Shown in pieces: positions 7,166-9,369 of a stretch of 9,369 nt of DNA (position 1 is its first letter; every line of letters starts with the position of its first letter). The translations under genes and the position numbers were made by a program. Source of the stretch: CALJUZ01 sp003387805 (lineage in GTDB: Bacteria > Bacillota > Limnochordia > Limnochordales > ZCTH02-B6); the NCBI GenBank assembly GCA_937975235.1, contig CALJUZ010000201.1, positions 1 through 9,369 on the forward strand. The letters run 5' to 3'. The notes beneath the pieces are model-generated. The model was not told the DNA's origin, did not search any database, and saw only the letters and a list, made by a program, of their open reading frames with translations.

Positions 7166-7201
7166 GTTTCGTCGCAGGAATGCCGACGCCTTCGTCGAAA
7201 C
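7166..7201. promoter_or_regulatory. Inverted repeat upstream of the dehydrogenase
   Basis: GTTTCGTCG (7166-7174) and CGTCGAAAC (7193-7201) are inverted copies with one mismatch and an 18-bp centre. They end about 30 bp before the dehydrogenase start and could be a dimer binding site. Position is the only functional evidence. Confidence 0.3.
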
Positions 7202-7234
7202 CGTCATGAATTCCAAGGGAAGGTGAAGGGCTTC

Positions 7235-8299
7235 ATGAGACGTCACTCCATCGCGGTGATTCCGGGCGACGGAATCGGCAAGGAAGTCACGCCGGCGGCG
7301 ATGATGGTCCTGGAGCGGGCCGCCCGGCGCCACGGGTTCGTCCTGGACGCGGAGACGTACCCGTGGAATTGCGACTATTACGTGGAAACGGGCCGCATGA
7401 TGCCCAAAGACGGCTTGGAGAAGCTGCGCCGGCACGACGCCATTTTCCTCGGCGCGCTGGGCAACCCCGCGCTGGTGCCGGACCATATCGCTTTGCGCGA
7501 GTCGTTGCTGCTTTGGCGCCAGGCCTTCGACCTGTACATCAACCTCCGTCCGGTCAAGGTGCTGCCGGGCATTCCGGGGCCGCTGAAGGAGCGCCCGGGC
7601 CTCAGCGTCGACATGGTGTTCATCCGGGAAAACTCCGAGGGCGAGTACGCCGGCATCGGCGGCCGCCTGCGGCAGGGCGGCGACGACGAAGTGGCCATCC
7701 AGACCACCGTTTTCACCCGCAAAGGCGTGGAGCGGGTCATGCGCTACGCCTTCGAGGAGGCCAGGCGCCGCCCCCGCAAGCTCCTGGCCTGCGCGACCAA
7801 ATCCAACGCATTGAATTACACCATGGTGTTCTGGGATGAAGTGTGCGCGGAGGTCGCCAAGGAATACCCGGACGTCGAGGTGCGCAAATACCACGTCGAT
7901 GCCCTGGCGGCCCGCATGATCAGCGCCCCGGAGACGCTGGACGTCGTCGTGACCTCGAATCTGTTCGGCGACATCCTGACGGACTTGGGCGGCGCTTTGC
8001 AGGGCAGCCTCGGTTTGCCGGCGGGCGGGAACCTCGACCCCGAGCGGCGCAATCCGTCGCTGTTCGAGCCCGTCCACGGCTCGGCGCCGGACATCGCCGG
8101 CCGCGGCATCGCCAATCCCATGGCGGCCGTCTGGGCCGGCAGCCTCATGCTGGACTTCCTCGGCGAAACCGAGGCGGCCCGGGAAGTCATGGAGGCGCTG
8201 GAGGCCGTGGCCGCCGAAGGCCGTGTGCTGACGCCCGATTTGGGCGGCTCGGCCACGACGGAGGAAGTGGCCAAGGCCATCGCGGACAAGCTGGGCTAG
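7235..8299 (+). CDS. Tartrate dehydrogenase / D-malate dehydrogenase (decarboxylating), DmlA/TtuC type
   Basis: The protein is 354 residues. The ATG is preceded by AAGGTGA (7220-7226) with eight bases between. It belongs to the beta-decarboxylating dehydrogenase family: IPGDGIGKEV at 9-18, substrate arginines Arg95, Arg105 and Arg131, Tyr138, Lys189 in ATKSN, metal-binding Asp222, Asp246 and Asp250, and GSAPDIAG, whose Asp286 favours NAD over NADP. The motif IRENSEGEYAGIGGR (130-144), with WNCDYYVETGRMMP near the N-terminus and NPERR-like DPERRNPSLFEPVHG, separates it from 3-isopropylmalate and isocitrate dehydrogenases and places it with tartrate/D-malate enzymes. It would oxidise D-malate to pyruvate and CO2, or tartrate to oxaloglycolate, with NAD and Mn/Mg in the cytoplasm. 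It is divergent from the GGT-like gene. The frame is open far upstream only because the GGT antisense is open. Confidence 0.92.
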   Translation: MRRHSIAVIPGDGIGKEVTPAAMMVLERAARRHGFVLDAETYPWNCDYYVETGRMMPKDGLEKLRRHDAIFLGALGNPALVPDHIALRESLLLWRQAFDLYINLRPVKVLPGIPGPLKERPGLSVDMVFIRENSEGEYAGIGGRLRQGGDDEVAIQTTVFTRKGVERVMRYAFEEARRRPRKLLACATKSNALNYTMVFWDEVCAEVAKEYPDVEVRKYHVDALAARMISAPETLDVVVTSNLFGDILTDLGGALQGSLGLPAGGNLDPERRNPSLFEPVHGSAPDIAGRGIANPMAAVWAGSLMLDFLGETEAAREVMEALEAVAAEGRVLTPDLGGSATTEEVAKAIADKLG

Positions 8300-8354
8300 C
8301 GCGGCGGGCGCCGGCGTCAAATGAGCTTTGCCAGACCGCCCGGGCCGCGGCCGA

Positions 8355-8436
8355 GGAAGCGCCGGAAGGCATCGGTGCAAACCCGGGCCGGCATGACGCG
8401 GCGCTTTGCAGCGAAGGAAGCCTTGCGGCATCGGTG
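8355..8436. repeat. Duplicated bipartite motif GGAAGC(N5-7)GGCATCGGTG
   Basis: Copies lie at 8355-8377 (7-base gap) and 8416-8436 (5-base gap). The 10-bp GGCATCGGTG half is identical in both, 59 bp apart. It could be a pair of protein sites or a repeated RNA structure in the leader. Confidence 0.5.
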
Positions 8437-8470
8437 AGAAGGCGGCACTCCCGCGTCGGCGAAGTATTTA

Positions 8471-8493
8471 CCCGCAAGCAATTCCTTCGCGGG
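8471..8493 (+). promoter_or_regulatory. Hairpin that occludes part of the NlpC/P60 ribosome binding site
   Basis: CCCGCAAG (8471-8478) pairs with CTT-c-GCGGG (8485-8493) around the loop CAATTC, giving eight pairs with one bulged C. The 3' arm ends in the first three Gs of the Shine-Dalgarno sequence GGGAGG, so folding would limit translation initiation. Confidence 0.45.
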
Positions 8494-8496
8494 AGG
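8491..8496 (+). promoter_or_regulatory. Ribosome binding site of the NlpC/P60-like gene
   Basis: GGGAGG ends eight bases before the ATG at 8505. It is the strongest evidence that the long Arg-rich N-terminus is really translated. Confidence 0.8.
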
Positions 8497-8504
8497 CGAT
8501 GCAT

Positions 8505-9369
8505 ATGTTCCGCAATGGAATGCGGTTGGCGGGCCAAGCGCGGCGTGCGGACCGGGACTTGTTCGCCGGTCTGGGTGTGCGGGCGGGCCGGGGCCGGCAG
8601 CCCGGCCGGGCGGCGGCAGGCTCCCCGGCTCGGGCCTTTGCCGGCTTCGGGCTCCGGACCGACGCAGGCGCCAAGGCTCGGACGGCCGCCGGCTCCAGGG
8701 CCCGGCCCGACGCTGGCTTCACGGCTCGGACAGCCGCCGGCTCCCCGGCTCGGGCGGCCGCCGGCTCGCCGGCCCTTCGGATTCTGATCGTTGCGGCCGG
8801 CCTGCTGATCGTGGGCATGCTGGCGGCCGACGTTTTCTCCGTCGGCCTTTCGGGCGTCGCGGGCGCGCAGGCCTCCGAGAGCCCCTACGCCGGGCGGCGG
8901 CCCCTGACGGAGGAGGAAGGCCGGCGGGTGGCCCAGGCGGCACTGGCCTACGCCGAAGTCGAATACGACGTGCTCGGCGAAACGCACGTGGGCATGCCCT
9001 ATTTGTGGGGCGGCCGCACCACGTTGGCGGAGCTGCGCGCGGCGGTGGCCGAAATCAACGCCGCGGTGGCCGCCGTGGCGGCGCCGGCGGAAGACGAAAC
9101 GGCAGCGACCCAGCCTGACGTTGCCGCGTCTGGTGCTGCCGAATCTGACGCGGCCGCCGAGCCCGGTGCTGCCGAGTCTAGTGCCGCCGAATTTGACGCG
9201 GCCGAGCCCGGTGCCGCCGAGTCTGACGCTGCCGCCGAGCCCGGTGCCGTCGCCGGGTCTGACGCCGTCGAGGCCGGCGCCGCCGCGCCTGGTGCCGTCG
9301 CCGATGACGAGAACGCGGCCGGAGCGGCGGGTGAAGCCGCCGCTGACGCCGCCGCTGACGCCGCCGCTG
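8505..9369 (+). CDS. Secreted NlpC/P60-like protein interrupted by low-complexity sequence, 3' truncated by window
   Basis: An open frame of 288 codons from an ATG with GGGAGG eight bases upstream; it has no stop before the right edge. Residues 1-92 are basic (17 Arg, 1 Lys, 4 Asp) and contain six 8-residue repeats. A single hydrophobic helix follows (about 93-115, ILIVAAGLLIVGMLAADVF), then AGAQA|SES, a good signal peptidase I site near residue 123. The mature part begins with RRPLTEEEGRRVAQAALAYA, then HVGMPYLWGGRTTLAELRAA (161-180). PYLWGG is the hallmark before the catalytic Cys of NlpC/P60 peptidoglycan endopeptidases. Here it is followed by a short Ala-rich helix and then a more than 90-residue Ala/Glu/Asp/Pro/Gly tract; no Cys is encoded anywhere in the visible part. 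The catalytic Cys-His half may lie beyond the edge, or the protein may be inactive. NlpC/P60 assignment rests on one motif plus secretion signals. Confidence 0.72.
   Translation, partial: MFRNGMRLAGQARRADRDLFAGLGVRAGRGRQPGRAAAGSPARAFAGFGLRTDAGAKARTAAGSRARPDAGFTARTAAGSPARAAAGSPALRILIVAAGLLIVGMLAADVFSVGLSGVAGAQASESPYAGRRPLTEEEGRRVAQAALAYAEVEYDVLGETHVGMPYLWGGRTTLAELRAAVAEINAAVAAVAAPAEDETAATQPDVAASGAAESDAAAEPGAAESSAAEFDAAEPGAAESDAAAEPGAVAGSDAVEAGAAAPGAVADDENAAGAAGEAAADAAADAAA
8619..8774 (+). repeat. 24-nt tandem repeats encoding Arg/Ala-rich octapeptides
   Basis: Units start every 24 bases from 8619: GSPARAFA, GFGLRTDA, GAKARTAA, GSRARPDA, GFTARTAA and GSPARAAA, then a partial GSPA. The consensus is G-x-x-A-R-x-x-A. 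The array sits directly before the transmembrane/signal helix of the NlpC/P60-like protein. Confidence 0.85.
9141..9368 (+). repeat. Degenerate Ala/Glu/Pro/Gly repeat tract in the NlpC/P60-like gene
   Basis: Recurring units of about 10-11 codons built on AEPGAAESDA begin near 9156, 9201 and 9234. The tract ends in a purer 12-nt repeat (GACGCCGCCGCT at 9345 and 9357, with a near copy at 9333) that reaches the edge. Ser is mostly TCT and Gly mostly GGT here, unlike the TCC/TCG/GGC usage of the flanks, which points to growth by internal duplication. Confidence 0.75.

Larger units (their letters stand above)
8300..8504 (+). other. Leader region of the NlpC/P60-like gene
   Basis: These 205 bp contain a duplicated motif (8355-8436), a hairpin overlapping the ribosome binding site (8471-8493) and no clear U-tract terminator for the dehydrogenase. 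I compared it from memory with the c-di-AMP (ydaO), c-di-GMP and cobalamin riboswitches; phrases such as GGTGCAAACC look similar, but the conserved cores are missing. Confidence 0.5.

Noticed and set aside
5180..7234. Very long plus-strand frame continuous with the dehydrogenase (over 1,000 codons in total)
   Set aside because: It runs antisense through the GGT-like gene and TetR start region, is His/Arg/Gly-rich and has no recognisable domain. The dehydrogenase has its own ATG and ribosome binding site at 7235.
7235..8299. Calling the dehydrogenase 3-isopropylmalate dehydrogenase (LeuB)
   Set aside because: The substrate-loop motif RENSEGEY...GGR and the N-terminal WNCDYY...MMP segment are those of tartrate/D-malate dehydrogenases, and no leucine pathway genes are nearby.
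8321..8437. 38-residue, very basic small ORF in the leader of the NlpC/P60-like gene
   Set aside because: It has an ATG and a stop but no Shine-Dalgarno sequence. Its Arg/Lys content is expected from GC-rich non-coding DNA, and it overlaps the duplicated motif.
8300..8504. Known riboswitch (ydaO c-di-AMP, c-di-GMP or cobalamin) before the NlpC/P60-like gene
   Set aside because: Only short similar phrases such as GGTGCAAACC are present; the conserved core elements of each class are missing or in the wrong order.
8468..8987. Minus-strand frames over the octapeptide repeats, themselves repetitive
   Set aside because: A repeat with a period divisible by three leaves all frames open and repetitive. 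Only the plus frame has a ribosome binding site, signal helix, cleavage site and PYLWGG motif.
1..9369. CRISPR array, insertion sequence, tRNA or prophage signals
   Set aside because: The tandem repeats lie within reading frames or have no unique spacers, and I saw no transposase, integrase, tRNA-like or terminal inverted repeat sequence.

Overview
The window is very GC-rich bacterial DNA, with third codon positions almost all G or C. It is packed with conserved genes that start behind strong GGAGG-type ribosome binding sites. That translation style, the TTG and GTG starts and the gene families suggest a high-GC, possibly thermophilic member of the Bacillota (Symbiobacterium-, Thermaerobacter- or Limnochordia-like). 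This is inference only: there is no rRNA or other taxonomic marker here.

Layout, left to right. (1) A 5'-truncated gene (+) whose visible part is a hexapeptide-repeat linker followed by a zinc-dependent M14/AstE-AspA-like hydrolase domain. (2) A convergent DHA2-type MFS exporter (-), nine bases away. (3) A gap of about 400 bp with three tandem 23-bp repeats and an operator-like palindrome, which serves as the divergent control region for the exporter and (4) a metal-dependent amidohydrolase of the AtzA/TrzN/cytosine-deaminase type (+) that carries a Pro-rich repeat insertion. (5) A convergent TetR-family regulator (-) with a readable promoter of its own. (6) A gamma-glutamyltransferase-like Ntn hydrolase (-) upstream of the regulator. 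(7) A divergent tartrate/D-malate dehydrogenase (+). (8) A 205-bp leader with a duplicated motif and a hairpin overlapping the ribosome binding site. (9) A secreted NlpC/P60-like gene (+) that runs off the right edge.

No shared pathway is obvious. The genes cover export, heterocycle or amide hydrolysis, gamma-glutamyl hydrolysis, hydroxy-acid oxidation and envelope remodelling, so the window looks like ordinary chromosome with several independent units. The TetR gene may control itself, the GGT-like gene or the exporter, but nothing in the sequence decides among these.

The most unusual feature is a recurring protein architecture. Short in-frame tandem repeats (18-nt and 24-nt periods, plus a looser Ala/Glu/Pro/Gly repeat) are inserted into or attached to otherwise conserved proteins: the M14-like enzyme, the amidohydrolase and, twice, the NlpC/P60-like protein. 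In the last, a long acidic low-complexity tract begins shortly after the PYLWGG motif, where the catalytic Cys would normally follow closely. No Cys is encoded anywhere in the 288 visible codons.
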